A stretch of 64,000 bases of DNA from Martinezella dioscoreae (GCF_009176305.1 NZ_BLAJ01000002.1:310001-374000), one strand, 5' to 3'. Shown: positions 27,293 to 36,403, counted from the first letter of the stretch. A program made the numbers and translations. The notes: a model not told the origin generated them from the sequence alone.

Positions 27293-27391
27293 CCCAAAAC
27301 GCCATTCCTTCGCTTGGCCGGATCACGCCAGACTGCCACGACGGCAAAACCCCTAGAAATCCGGTGTATTATGTCCTATATGATAGATATC

Positions 27392-27404
27392 GCCCAATAT
27401 GGGC
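27392..27404. promoter_or_regulatory. Small palindrome upstream of the XRE-type gene
   Basis: GCCCA (27392-27396) and TGGGC (27400-27404) form an inverted repeat 27 bases before the XRE-type start codon. The position suits an autoregulatory operator, but the site is short and could be chance. Confidence 0.25.
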
Positions 27405-27430
27405 AGCTTCGAACCCTGCGTCAAGGTAAG

Positions 27431-27763
27431 ATGGCGATGATTTTGACACCAGCGCTCTGCCGGGCAGCCCGCGGCTTCCTCGATTGGACGCAGACGGATC
27501 TTGCCGACCGCTCCGGCGTATCGCGCAGCACGATCCGTGACTATGAAGGCAATCGCCATAGCTTGCATCGGGCGACGGAGGCGCAGTTGCGCCTGGCGCT
27601 CGAGACCGGAGGAATCGCCTTCTTCCGGATCGAAGGACATGAGATCGGCATTTGTACGAAGGCCCTGGTCGCCGAAGCGCCAGCGCCGACGCATACGGAA
27701 AGCTGCGAGATCCTTTCCAGCGCCGGCGAAAGAAACCGGACGCCGCCTAAGCCGGAACAATAG
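27431..27763 (+). CDS. Small XRE-type helix-turn-helix regulator
   Basis: A 110-residue protein. Residues 1-60 form a Cro/CI-type helix-turn-helix (CRAARGFLDWTQTDLADRSG, VSRSTIRDYEGN), followed by ETGGIAFFRIEG, a combination widespread in small rhizobial XRE regulators; the last 40 residues look disordered. I chose ATG 27431 with AAGGTAAG upstream; an alternative ATG lies six bases later. It is divergent from the pha operon, which it might control, although no target can be shown. Confidence 0.75.
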   Translation: MAMILTPALCRAARGFLDWTQTDLADRSGVSRSTIRDYEGNRHSLHRATEAQLRLALETGGIAFFRIEGHEIGICTKALVAEAPAPTHTESCEILSSAGERNRTPPKPEQ

Positions 27764-27964
27764 TGCCGGATAGCGCTGGACGCGGCCGGCACAACTTCCG
27801 ACCATAAAGTCGCTTATGCAAGCCGAAGCCTTTCGCCGGCGTTACCTCGCGCGTAGCCGATAGAAGTCCGCTCGCGAGAAGGTGAACAGAAAGGTCCTCA
27901 ATTCAGCCATATTCCAACCGATTACCGCATCCGCGCCGTACCCCCAAGACGACCGGAGAAACCC

Positions 27965-28525
27965 ATGCCCAATACGACAGCGACCACAGCAGAAACATCC
28001 ACCGCCCGCTACCGATCGTCGCAACGGCTCCTGCATTGGCTCATGGCCATCGTCATCATTTCAGCACTCGTCATCGGCCTTTATTGTTCCTACCTCACCC
28101 CGGGCATACCCCTGCGTCGCGCCCTCCTCGACATACACAAGTCCCTCGGCATGACGGCGCTTTTTCTCATCGCCATCCGCCTGCCGCTCAGACTTTCGCT
28201 GGGTGAACCTGCCTATCAACGGCCGCTTGGCGTCTTCAATCGCTATGCTGCCCGCGGCGCGCATATCTTGCTCTACATCTTGATGATCCTGATGCCGCTT
28301 GCAGGCTACGCCACATCTGCTGCCGGCGGTCATGATCTGCCATGGTTCGGCCTCTTCCAATGGCCCAACCTGCTGCCACACGACAAGGGCCTAGAGCGAG
28401 CCGCCGCCGAGATCCACGAATATGGTGCCTATTGCCTGTATGCTATCGTCAGTCTGCATATCCTTGCAGCGCTCTGGCACCATTTCGTCCGCAAGGATGA
28501 GGTCCTGAAGAGAATGTTGTTCTGA
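27965..28525 (+). CDS. Cytochrome b561 family protein
   Basis: A 186-residue inner-membrane protein with four hydrophobic helices and histidines placed as expected for two b-type haems (H24 in RLLHWLM, one in DIHKSLGM, one in RGAHILLY, and SLHILAALWHHF near the C-terminus). GGAGA precedes the start. Related CybB-type proteins pass electrons from ubiquinol to oxygen or superoxide-related acceptors. No partner such as a YceI protein is encoded next to it. Confidence 0.9.
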   Translation: MPNTTATTAETSTARYRSSQRLLHWLMAIVIISALVIGLYCSYLTPGIPLRRALLDIHKSLGMTALFLIAIRLPLRLSLGEPAYQRPLGVFNRYAARGAHILLYILMILMPLAGYATSAAGGHDLPWFGLFQWPNLLPHDKGLERAAAEIHEYGAYCLYAIVSLHILAALWHHFVRKDEVLKRMLF

Positions 28526-28916
28526 ATCGATCTTTGTAACGCAAGCAGCGCGCCGGCTTTGCAGTAGATGGCTCAGATCTTCGCCGTCCCCACCATATGC
28601 GGTTTTTATGCAGTTTCCGCAGCCTTCGGTTTGTCAGTGATGGCATTCCGACTGCTGATGCTCGCAAGACCCGCCAATCGCCTTAAAAGGCAGTTCTGCG
28701 CAGCAGCGACGGGGAACCGCCTGCAACATATTGTAATATTTTCTAACACGCCGCTATAATTCCTTCTGCTATGGACGGCCGAGGATATGATCTGCGAGAT
28801 TTTCCTTCGAAAGTCATCGATCGCTGGTTGCTCTCGGCCCATCTTTCAGCCCTTTCAGGCAGCGTAAGGTTTACTCCGGCACGCGGATAACGGGCGAAGG
28901 ATCAGGATCTACAAAC
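28526..28916. other. Intergenic region before the two-component system
   Basis: About 390 bases. A 63-codon open frame (28568-28759, plus) would encode a protein with one hydrophobic segment, but I see no ribosome-binding site or family match. The stretch at 28725-28760 is AT-rich (ATATTGTAATATTTTC). The rest probably contains the promoter of the response regulator. Confidence 0.4.
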
Positions 28917-29660
28917 ATGGTTGCGCGCATGAGGACGGTTGAGCCTTCACATCATATTCTCGTCGTCGAAGACGATAACGAGATTGCAACCATGTTAGTC
29001 GAGCTGATCAAGGATCATGGCTTGCGCGCTTCGCCCGTGCGAAGCGGCGCGGAGATGGACAGGATATTGCAAAGGCACCCGTTCGATCTCATCATTCTCG
29101 ACGCCATGCTGCCCGGAGAAGATGGGTTCAGCATCTGCCGGCGCCTGAGATCGGCTGGAACGATCCCGATCCTGATGCTGACCGCGCTCACGGAGGATAT
29201 CGACCGCATCATCGGCCTTGAGCTTGGGGCAGACGACTATGTCACCAAGCCGTTCAACCCGCGGGAACTCGTCGCCAGGATCAAAGCGCTTCTTCGCAGA
29301 GCTTCGTATGGTGCGGAGACATCGGAGCGGAAGCCGCTTACGAAGATGACCTTTTCAGGCTGGATGATCGACCCAAGAAGCAGGCGGATCGTGGACCCCG
29401 AGGGGGCCGAGGTGCTGATGACAACATCCGAATTCGATCTGCTGCTTGCCTTCTGTCACAATCCGAACCAGATCCTGACCCGTGAACAGCTGCTGTCGAT
29501 GACACATGCGGGAACGGCCGGGCCGGTCGAGCGCAGCGTTGACGCGCAAATCAGCCGTCTTCGGCAGAAGATAGAACCAAATCTGAAGGAGCCGATCTTC
29601 ATCAAGACCGTGCGGCTTGGGGGCTATCTTTTCGCCGCGAATGTCGAGTATCTGCCGTGA
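28917..29660 (+). CDS. OmpR-family response regulator
   Basis: A 247-residue two-component regulator. The receiver domain (about 12-125) has the acidic pair in VVEDDNE, the phospho-acceptor D62 in LIILDAMLPGEDG and the conserved lysine in YVTKPFNPRE. The C-terminal winged helix (about 145-245) contains TTSEFDLLLAF and VERSVDAQISRLRQKIEPN. The start may be 28917 or the in-frame ATG at 28929. It is cotranscribed with the sensor kinase, whose GTG overlaps its stop. Architecture resembles OmpR/RstA-type envelope or ion-stress systems; the signal is unknown. Confidence 0.92.
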   Translation: MVARMRTVEPSHHILVVEDDNEIATMLVELIKDHGLRASPVRSGAEMDRILQRHPFDLIILDAMLPGEDGFSICRRLRSAGTIPILMLTALTEDIDRIIGLELGADDYVTKPFNPRELVARIKALLRRASYGAETSERKPLTKMTFSGWMIDPRSRRIVDPEGAEVLMTTSEFDLLLAFCHNPNQILTREQLLSMTHAGTAGPVERSVDAQISRLRQKIEPNLKEPIFIKTVRLGGYLFAANVEYLP

Positions 29661-30994
29661 AGTGGCTATCCCGATCATCAGTCCGCACCCAGATCGCCAT
29701 TCTCACCATTTTGCTCGCTACCATCGTCACGACCATAACGGCCGGCACCGAACCATTCGTTCGCGGCCGGTTCGACAAAGGTGTCGAAGTCGGACTTTTT
29801 GCAGGCCGCATCGAAACCATCGCGAAGGAGTTCGCGCTTTCGGCAGATGAAGCGCAAGGAGACGCCATCCTTTCAAGGTTCAGGGCGCAAGGCGTCAATG
29901 TCTGGAGGGCGACCGGTGAACAGACCGAAGGTTTGCCAATCACGACACAGGATATCGCCGCCGCCGTGCGCCGGCTGCTCGATTACAATCTCTTTCTCGA
30001 TCCTTATGGCTTCATGGGCTGGAACAATCCGAAGACTTTGACGGTCAAAGCCGGAGATGGCAGCCTGGTATTTGCCTTGCCAGAATTTTCCACGACACGA
30101 TGGGTCCTCCCCGCCGTGGTTGGCAATCTTGTGCTGATCGTTGCCCCCGCAGCCATTCTGGCAATCCTGACCGCATGGCTGATCGGAAGACCAATCGTCA
30201 ATCTGGCAAAGGCAGCCGAAGGTGTGCGCTCCGATGACGAGCTTGACGAAGCTTTCGACGTTCGTGGCTCGGCCGAGCTGCGGAGTCTCGCAACCTCGCT
30301 CAACCTCATGCGCAAACGCATCCGCGAACTGGTGGCTGGGCGCACCCGCATGCTGACATCCATTAGCCACGACCTGCGCACACCGTTGACGCGGCTGAGA
30401 ATGCGCACCGAGCGTTGCGAGCAAGCGGATTTGCGGCAACAAATGTTGAGAGACATCGATGTGCTTTCCGGCATGATCAACGAAAGCCTCGCTTATCTCG
30501 GCGGCGAGCTTGAGGCTTTGAAGAAAGTCGAGCTGTCCAGCCTTCTGCAAACCGTGACCGATGACTTTGCCGATACCGGCATCGAGGTCACTTTCGCCGG
30601 ACCGCGGCGCTTGCCCTATATCTGCCGGCCGCGGGCGCTATCGAGAGCCATATCGAACCTGATCGACAACGCTTCCCGCCATGCCGGCCGCATCAATCTC
30701 ACGCTTGCCGAGGACGAAGACGGTTCGGTCGTCATCACGGTTGCCGATGATGGCCCCGGCATCGCCGACGACTTGAAGCCGAAGGTCCTGGAGCCCTTCT
30801 TCAAGGCCGACAAGGCGCGTTCGCCGAGCGGGAATGGCGGTGGTTTCGGCCTCGGGCTTTCCATTGCACATGGAATCATCACCATCGGCCATCGAGGCAG
30901 TTTCGAATTGCGCGACAGCAAGCCGAGCGGCTTGGCCGTCGTGATACGCCTGCCTGCCAATTCCGGCATCGGCAATGCCGCAACATTTTCATAA
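29657..30994 (+). CDS. Sensor histidine kinase
   Basis: A 445-residue membrane kinase. Two hydrophobic segments (about 12-30 and 149-177) flank a periplasmic sensor of about 120 residues, followed by HAMP, a dimerisation domain with phospho-acceptor H238 in SISHDLRTPL, and an ATPase domain with N box (SNLIDNASRHAG), G1 (VADDGPGI) and G2 (GGGFGLGLSIAHG). It starts with GTG in the overlap GTGA with the response regulator, so the pair is translationally coupled. The lipoprotein gene downstream is a candidate regulon member. Confidence 0.92.
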   Translation: MKWLSRSSVRTQIAILTILLATIVTTITAGTEPFVRGRFDKGVEVGLFAGRIETIAKEFALSADEAQGDAILSRFRAQGVNVWRATGEQTEGLPITTQDIAAAVRRLLDYNLFLDPYGFMGWNNPKTLTVKAGDGSLVFALPEFSTTRWVLPAVVGNLVLIVAPAAILAILTAWLIGRPIVNLAKAAEGVRSDDELDEAFDVRGSAELRSLATSLNLMRKRIRELVAGRTRMLTSISHDLRTPLTRLRMRTERCEQADLRQQMLRDIDVLSGMINESLAYLGGELEALKKVELSSLLQTVTDDFADTGIEVTFAGPRRLPYICRPRALSRAISNLIDNASRHAGRINLTLAEDEDGSVVITVADDGPGIADDLKPKVLEPFFKADKARSPSGNGGGFGLGLSIAHGIITIGHRGSFELRDSKPSGLAVVIRLPANSGIGNAATFS

Positions 30995-31062
30995 AAATCC
31001 GAACACAACCCAACAAGGGCAAACTTTACAAGGAGATCGCAAAAACACTCCAGGAGCTCTCC

Positions 31063-31719
31063 ATGAAGTCCCTTCCCGCATGCCTTGCATTGGCGGCCAT
31101 TTCCCTTGCTGCAGCAGGCTGCGCCACTTCCGAACCCATGGTCTATCAAGGCCTCGCATCAGCGGCGCAATTGAGACCTGATCCGAGCGACAGTTCCGGC
31201 CGGGCACCGTTCAGCTACAAGGTGGTCGTGAACTGGAACCATTATGACAAGATCATCGTCGAGCCTGTCTCCATCTATAGAGGCAAGGACAGCCAGTTCG
31301 CAAACATGCCCGAAGAGGACAAGCAGAACCTCGCGCGCTATATGCATGACAAGTTCAGCAGTGTACTTGCCCAACGCTATTCGATGACCGCCATTCCTGG
31401 CCCTAGCACGCTGCGTCTGCGCTTGACGCTTGCCGGTGCGGAGGCGACCAATACCGTGCTCGGCCCAGCCTCTCATCTCGATATCGCCGGCGGCGTCTAC
31501 AATACCGTCCAGGCGGCGCGCGGAAAACAGGGATCGATGACCGGCTCGGCGACCTATGCGGTCGAGATCTTTGATTCGACATCCAACCGCCTGTTGCTTG
31601 CCTATGTCTCCAAGCAATATCCGGGCGCGCTCAATCTTGGAGCGTCGTTCGGAAGTCTGAAGGCCTCCTATGTTGCAATAGACAAGGGCGCTGCAGATCT
31701 TCTGACCCGAACGAGGTAG
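31063..31719 (+). CDS. DUF3313 outer-membrane-type lipoprotein
   Basis: A 218-residue lipoprotein with a short signal peptide and lipobox AAAGC, giving an acylated C20. The mature part matches the DUF3313 pattern (QGLASAAQLRPDP, FSYKVVVNWNHYDKIIVEPV, YMHDKFSSVL). CAGGAG precedes the ATG. It lies 68 bases downstream of the histidine kinase in the same direction and may be in the same transcript. Function of the family is unknown. Confidence 0.85.
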   Translation: MKSLPACLALAAISLAAAGCATSEPMVYQGLASAAQLRPDPSDSSGRAPFSYKVVVNWNHYDKIIVEPVSIYRGKDSQFANMPEEDKQNLARYMHDKFSSVLAQRYSMTAIPGPSTLRLRLTLAGAEATNTVLGPASHLDIAGGVYNTVQAARGKQGSMTGSATYAVEIFDSTSNRLLLAYVSKQYPGALNLGASFGSLKASYVAIDKGAADLLTRTR

Positions 31720-31763
31720 ATGGATGCAGGGTCGCAGGATGCGTATGATCCAATGAGATAGGA

Positions 31764-31795
31764 GCGAAAGGCAATGCATCTGCACTGCCTTTCGC
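31764..31795. terminator. Bidirectional terminator between convergent genes
   Basis: GCGAAAGGCA (31764-31773) and TGCCTTTCGC (31786-31795) are a perfect 10-base inverted repeat with a 12-base loop, placed between the stop of the DUF3313 lipoprotein gene and the stop of the opposing small exported protein gene. There is no long U-run on either strand, but position and stem strength support a shared terminator. Confidence 0.65.
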
Positions 31796-31810
31796 CCGTC
31801 ATAGACGTCC

Positions 31811-32188
31811 TCAGCCGCGGTCGTGAACCACGCCGACGATCTCGCCGGAACGCGAAACGCTCACCAGCAAGTCGTCTCCGTCTCTCCATGCTCGAACCAG
31901 ATAGCGTGGTCCGACGTCTTGCACATCCTTGACCCGATATCCCCGACGCACCAGGAGACGAATGACATCAGACGGGCCGAAATCGTCGGAGTTCTGCCCC
32001 CATTCGCGACGTTCTTCGTGGCGGCGGTTCCATCGCTGCAGAAAATCGGCTTCCGGCTGACCTTCTCCCCGAGAATAGGTTGGCGATTGGTCCTCATAGA
32101 ATACGACCTGGGCATAACAGGAGCTGACAGTTCCAATGGCAGCCGCCGATGCGGCCATCATTGTCAGTGCCGCGTAGTAGATCTTCAT
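31811..32188 (-). CDS. Small exported protein with PepSY-like C-terminus
   Basis: A 125-residue protein with an N-terminal signal peptide (MKIYYAALTMMAASAAAIG, probable cut before the QVVFYED region). The C-terminal half (VIRLLVRRGYRVKDVQDVGP, RYLVRAWRDGDDLLVSVSRS) resembles PepSY-like small periplasmic proteins common in Rhizobiaceae. The start at 32188 was chosen for AGAGGA upstream and the signal peptide; a longer frame upstream lacks both. Function unknown. Confidence 0.7.
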   Translation of the reverse strand: MKIYYAALTMMAASAAAIGTVSSCYAQVVFYEDQSPTYSRGEGQPEADFLQRWNRRHEERREWGQNSDDFGPSDVIRLLVRRGYRVKDVQDVGPRYLVRAWRDGDDLLVSVSRSGEIVGVVHDRG

Positions 32189-32427
32189 TGCTTGATCCTC
32201 TTGCTTCGCCGCCGCAAGCACAACGCCATGCAAGCCTCCTGCGAACGACCTCGCCAGTATGGCCAGTTCCAGTTTCGGCGGTGCATTTTTTTGTTGAGAA
32301 ATATTGCGGCCGGCCAAACGGGCCATCGCATCGCTTGGCCGGCCGACCGCCGCGCCATTGCAGATGCCACCACGGCGCCACAGGCGCCTGGGAACTGGTC
32401 TATATCGGCCTCAAGGATGAATTTGCC

Positions 32428-33159
32428 TCAGACCGAAACATGACTGCTGACGAGATGACCATGTCTCAGATCATGAATCATCAAGGCGGGAGGGTCCGCT
32501 GCTTGCGGCACGCGAGATGCGTCGAGCATCAGCGGATTGGCGGGGCATATGGAACCGCATGTATAGGCCGGAATGCCCGCAAACAGGCTCGACATGCTCC
32601 GATGAACATGGCCGCTACAAATGGCGGCCGGCGGTCTAATGCCGCTCTTCAGCAGACCCGCCAAGGCTTGCGTACCCTTGCACATGACTGCATCCAACGG
32701 GGGAATACCGCAAGGGAACACGTGATGATGGGTGAAAAGCAACGCAGTGCCATTCGGGCTACCCGCCAATGCCCGCCGCAACCAGGAAAGATGTTGCGTG
32801 ACGTCGCCATAGGCTTCGCCATCCACGCAGGTATCGACCCCGATTATGACAGACCCGCCGCAGGGTTCGATAAAATGCATTGCCGGCCGGTCGTGCCAAT
32901 AATCCGGTTGCGGCATGATCGTCCGCATGACGGCCCGATCGTCCGAATTGCCCGGAAGGATCAATGAGCGACAGGCAAGGCGATGGAGCGATGTCGATAT
33001 AAGGCCGTAGCCTTCGAGCCATTTCCCATCAACCAGGTCGCCGGAGACCACCAGCAAATCTGGCTGGAGGACCGCTAACCAGGATACGGCACGGTCAAGC
33101 CGCGCCATGCTATCATTCGTCGGGCTGGCGTGAATGTCGCTAATCTGGGCGATAAGCAT
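32428..33159 (-). CDS. Calcineurin-like metallophosphoesterase (cyclic-nucleotide phosphodiesterase type)
   Basis: A 243-residue two-metal phosphoesterase of the Icc/CpdA type. Metal-binding motifs are visible in order: SDIH (D8, H10), SGDLVDG (D41), GNSDD (70-74), FTHHHVF and SGHVH. GNSDD differs from the usual GNHD/E: serine replaces the catalytic histidine. The start at 33159 puts the family N-terminus MLIAQISDIH directly at the beginning. It may hydrolyse 3',5'-cAMP or another phosphodiester. It seems to be transcribed alone. Confidence 0.85.
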   Translation of the reverse strand: MLIAQISDIHASPTNDSMARLDRAVSWLAVLQPDLLVVSGDLVDGKWLEGYGLISTSLHRLACRSLILPGNSDDRAVMRTIMPQPDYWHDRPAMHFIEPCGGSVIIGVDTCVDGEAYGDVTQHLSWLRRALAGSPNGTALLFTHHHVFPCGIPPLDAVMCKGTQALAGLLKSGIRPPAAICSGHVHRSMSSLFAGIPAYTCGSICPANPLMLDASRVPQAADPPALMIHDLRHGHLVSSHVSV

Positions 33160-33318
33160 GAGATCCGTTTCATGATGATGTGATATGTCAAACAACGATC
33201 GGTGCGACGCAGACCATACATTCCCTTGACTTCGCGTGCAGCCAAACCGGCTCGCATTGAAGAACATGCTGCGATCGCATTTCCATTCTCCGTCGCTTCA
33301 GGTTAACGGCAGCAAGAA

Positions 33319-33705
33319 TCAACCGGCCTTCAGGTCCGGCTGCGGTTCGCCGATCTCCACCGCATGACCGTCAGGATCATAGAAGCGGAATACGCGCTGC
33401 CCCCATTCCTGCCTTTCGATGGGATGAATGAGATTGACATGCGGCGCTATCGCCTCGAAGGCAGCATCCACGTCCTCATGTTCGAAATAGAGAAGGATGT
33501 TTCGCCGCCCATAGGGTTCGGATGTTTCGCTGCTTTCCCTCCAGACCGTTTGCTCCAGCGATTTTCCATCATGAATCGCAAAGCCGGTTTCAAACAGCAC
33601 GAAGCTGCCAAAGTCATTCAAAGCCCTGAGGCCCAACAGCTCACAGTAGAACGCCTTCGAACGCTCGATATCGCTGACGAAGGGGATTGGATTTACGAAA
33701 CGCAT
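33319..33705 (-). CDS. VOC superfamily (glyoxalase/bleomycin-resistance-type) protein
   Basis: A 128-residue vicinal-oxygen-chelate fold protein: FVSDIERSKAFYCELLGLRAL at the start and RVFRFYDPDGHAVEIGEP at the end, the latter containing the typical DPDGxxxE metal-site pattern. I placed the start at 33705, where the family similarity begins. The substrate is unknown; related proteins act in metabolite detoxification or antibiotic binding. Confidence 0.8.
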   Translation of the reverse strand: MRFVNPIPFVSDIERSKAFYCELLGLRALNDFGSFVLFETGFAIHDGKSLEQTVWRESSETSEPYGRRNILLYFEHEDVDAAFEAIAPHVNLIHPIERQEWGQRVFRFYDPDGHAVEIGEPQPDLKAG

Positions 33706-33837
33706 CGCCAGGACCTGCTCGATTAGGGGAAACGAAGCAAACGAAAAACAACCTTCAAACTGCTTCACTATATCTGAGAACCGGATGCTGGTATCTGGCA
33801 AATGATTTCCACCTCGTCTCGCAATCGGAGGCCGCCC

Positions 33838-34341
33838 ATGGCAGAAACCGCACGAACCATGATCGTCATGGATTCGGGAGAATCCCGCTTTCAATTGCGC
33901 GCCGGAGCAATGATCCGCCAGGGCGATCATATCCTTATTCACCGCGCACTCACGGACAACTTCTGGTCTTTGCCCGGCGGCCGGGTGGAGTTTCATGAGG
34001 CAGGCGCCGAGACACTTGCCCGCGAGATCGAAGAGGAAATCGGCTGCAAGGCGACCATCGGACCTTTACGCTTCATCATCGAAAATTTCTTCGAATTTGC
34101 CGGACGACGTGTTCACGAAGTTAGCGTCTATTACGAGGCGGAGCTGCTGCAGCCATTTCCGTTTCACGAAACGGAAATCGTCCATCGGGTGAAGGATGGC
34201 AATGCCGACCTCGAATTTCGCTGGGCACCTTCCACGCTGGTCGGGCTCGACCGGTTCGACCTGGTGCCAACTCCCATACGCAACCTCATCGTCACCAATC
34301 CCGCTGGCATTCAGCATTTCGTGCGGCGCGACGCAGCCTGA
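33838..34341 (+). CDS. Nudix hydrolase
   Basis: A 167-residue protein with a complete Nudix box at 48-70: G48, E54, R62, E63, E66 and E67 match the GX5EX7REUXEEXGU pattern that binds Mg2+ and cleaves nucleoside diphosphate-X bonds. GGAGG lies seven bases before ATG 33838, so this start is preferred over an upstream frame opening at 33802. It is divergent from the VOC gene. The substrate cannot be inferred. Confidence 0.88.
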   Translation: MAETARTMIVMDSGESRFQLRAGAMIRQGDHILIHRALTDNFWSLPGGRVEFHEAGAETLAREIEEEIGCKATIGPLRFIIENFFEFAGRRVHEVSVYYEAELLQPFPFHETEIVHRVKDGNADLEFRWAPSTLVGLDRFDLVPTPIRNLIVTNPAGIQHFVRRDAA

Positions 34342-34447
34342 GTCTCCTGCCGTCTGCATCAATTGCAACAACAAGGAAATAACTTCATAAAAGCTCCGGC
34401 ATGTTTGCCGAGTTTCCGATAGGCTCGAATCGTCAGGTCGTCATCCA

Positions 34448-34963
34448 ATGTCGCGCATCGCCATTTTGGGAAATGCAGGCGGTGGGAAATCCACCCTCGC
34501 CCGCAAATTGAGCGAGCGCCACGCGATTCCCCATTTCGAGATCGACAGGCTGCTTTGGCAGGAAGGCTGGATTCCCACACCGATCGAGACTTATACCGAG
34601 CAGCATGAAAGGATCCTATCGGGTGAGAATTGGGTCATCGATGGCCTGGGGCACAAGAATTCGATCCCGGCACGGATAAATCGCGTGACCGAGATCATCC
34701 TCATCGATATGCCGCTCTGGATGCATTTCTGGCTCGCGGCCGAGCGGCAGATCGCCTGGCAGTCGGGCACGATCGAAAACGCGCCCGGCGGACTTTCGGC
34801 CATGCCACCGACGCGAGATCTGTTCCGGACCATATGGGAAATCGAGCAAGACTGGATGCCCGGCATTCGCCGCCTGTGCACGGAAGCGCAAAATGCCGGC
34901 AAGGCGCTGACACGGATAGGCAGTGTCGATGAGCTGGATGCGCTTACGAAGGAATTGGGGTGA
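34448..34963 (+). CDS. P-loop NTPase of the adenylate-kinase/FlaR-like group
   Basis: A 171-residue protein with Walker A GNAGGGKST (8-16), a kinase-like HFEIDRLLWQEGW segment and a WVIDGLG segment typical of the small 'DNA topology modulation'/adenylate-kinase-related ATPases. It follows the Nudix gene by 106 bases on the same strand. The phosphoryl acceptor, if any, is unknown, so the label stays general. Confidence 0.75.
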   Translation: MSRIAILGNAGGGKSTLARKLSERHAIPHFEIDRLLWQEGWIPTPIETYTEQHERILSGENWVIDGLGHKNSIPARINRVTEIILIDMPLWMHFWLAAERQIAWQSGTIENAPGGLSAMPPTRDLFRTIWEIEQDWMPGIRRLCTEAQNAGKALTRIGSVDELDALTKELG

Positions 34964-35190
34964 ACTGCGGCCTTGATGACTATTCAGATAAGCGGCAGTC
35001 GCGAGAACGACGACCGTAAAACCATTCCAAAAGATCCGCGATCTTTGAGATTATCTTCTTTGCTTTGATAACAAAGGGCTTTTAGCCTTGCCTAAACCCA
35101 TAAGAACCATTTGCATCACCAAGGCTCGGACACGGCAGGCGATGGCATTGCGGTCCGAAAACAAAGACGAGCTTCGAAGAGGAAACCTCA

Positions 35191-36237
35191 TTGCCCCGCC
35201 ATACCACGCCGACTGGCTCCGATGCATCGCTTCCAACGCTTGATCTGTCGCGCCTCTATGCTTCGCCGGCAGAACATCAGGCCTTCATCGCAGAGCTTCG
35301 CACGGTGCTCTACGATCACGGCTTCTTCTATCTGACGGGGCACGGCGTCGATCCCCAGCTGATTGCCGATGTGGTCGCAACGGCCAAGCGTTTCTTCGCG
35401 CTGCCCATGGAAGAAAAGCTCAAGATCGAGATGGTCAAGTCACCGCACTTCCGCGGCTACAATCGCGCCGGCCAGGAGCGTACCCGCGGCGAACAGGATT
35501 GGCGCGAGCAGCTCGACATCAACACCGAAAGTACACCCTTCGAGATCGGTCCGGACACGCCGGCTTGGCGGCGCCTCCAGGGACCGAACCAGTGGCCGGA
35601 GGCGTTGCCGGAACTCAAGCCTCTGCTGCTTACCTATCAGGCCGAGGTGACGCGCATCGGCATCGACGTGCTGAAGGCGATCGCCGCAGCTCTCGGCCAG
35701 CAGGAAAACGTCTTCGCCGATATTTATGAGCCGCAGGCCTCGCAGCTTCTGAAGATCATCCGCTATCCCGGCCGGGACGTCGCCGAAACGGATCAGGGCG
35801 TCGGCGCTCACAAGGATGGCGGCTTCGTCACCGTGCTGCTCCAGGACACCACGCCCGGCCTGCGCGTGCGCACGGAAGACGGCGTCTGGATCGACGCACC
35901 GCCGGTGCCGGGCACCTTCGTCATCAATACCGGCGAGTTGCTTGAGCTTGCGACGAACGGCTTCGTGCGCGCCGACGTGCATGACGTCATCGCACCGCCT
36001 GCCGGCGTCGAACGTTTCTCCGTCGCCTTCTTCCTCGGTTCCCGACCGGATGCGACGATCCCCGTCATCGAGTTGCCGGAAGAGCTGAAACGATCGGAGC
36101 GCGGCATCTCGGTCGACCCCTTGAACCCGATCTTCCGCGAAGTTGGTCAGAACCAGCTGAAGAGCCGCTTGCGTTCCCACCCGGATGTCGCTCGCGCCCA
36201 TTATGCCGATCTCCTGGCATCGGAACAGTCGGTTTAG
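35191..36237 (+). CDS. Isopenicillin-N-synthase-type 2-oxoglutarate/Fe(II) oxygenase
   Basis: A 348-residue non-haem iron oxygenase. An N-terminal DIOX_N region (PTLDLSRLYA, GFFYLTGHGV) is followed by a double-stranded beta helix with iron ligands H207 and D209 (GAHKDGG) and H264 (ADVHDV), plus R275 and S277 (ERFSVAF) for the 2-oxoglutarate carboxylate. It starts with TTG at 35191, preceded by AGAGGAAA; no in-frame ATG nearby matches better. The substrate is unknown. It ends next to the RIME-like repeat and is convergent with the ferredoxin gene. Confidence 0.87.
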   Translation: MPRHTTPTGSDASLPTLDLSRLYASPAEHQAFIAELRTVLYDHGFFYLTGHGVDPQLIADVVATAKRFFALPMEEKLKIEMVKSPHFRGYNRAGQERTRGEQDWREQLDINTESTPFEIGPDTPAWRRLQGPNQWPEALPELKPLLLTYQAEVTRIGIDVLKAIAAALGQQENVFADIYEPQASQLLKIIRYPGRDVAETDQGVGAHKDGGFVTVLLQDTTPGLRVRTEDGVWIDAPPVPGTFVINTGELLELATNGFVRADVHDVIAPPAGVERFSVAFFLGSRPDATIPVIELPEELKRSERGISVDPLNPIFREVGQNQLKSRLRSHPDVARAHYADLLASEQSV

Positions 36238-36299
36238 GCCGGATACTCTGAAAATTCGAACGAGGTCGCTAGCTCAGACATCTCGTCTGAAGGCCAGCT

Positions 36300-36402
36300 C
36301 CGAGAGCAATTCCAGGAAAAGTGCGCAGCGGTTTTCCGTCCGGAATTGCGCGAAACCAAAGAGATAGAGCGGTTCAGAGATTCCGTGAAAAACTGAACCG
36401 TC
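36300..36402. repeat. RIME-like intergenic repeat with two palindromes
   Basis: Two inverted repeats lie in tandem. The first runs 36306-36349: GCAATTCC and GGAAAA on the left pair with TTTTCC and GGAATTGC on the right. The second pairs CGGTTCAG (36370-36377) with CTGAACCG (36393-36400). Size (about 100 bases), two large palindromes and the sequence itself match the Rhizobium-specific intergenic mosaic element type. It sits between convergent genes and may also act as a terminator. Confidence 0.7.
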
Positions 36403-36403
36403 C

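Noticed and set aside
28568..28759. 63-codon frame with one hydrophobic segment
   Set aside because: No ribosome-binding site, no family match and codon usage that is not convincing; mentioned only within the intergenic description.
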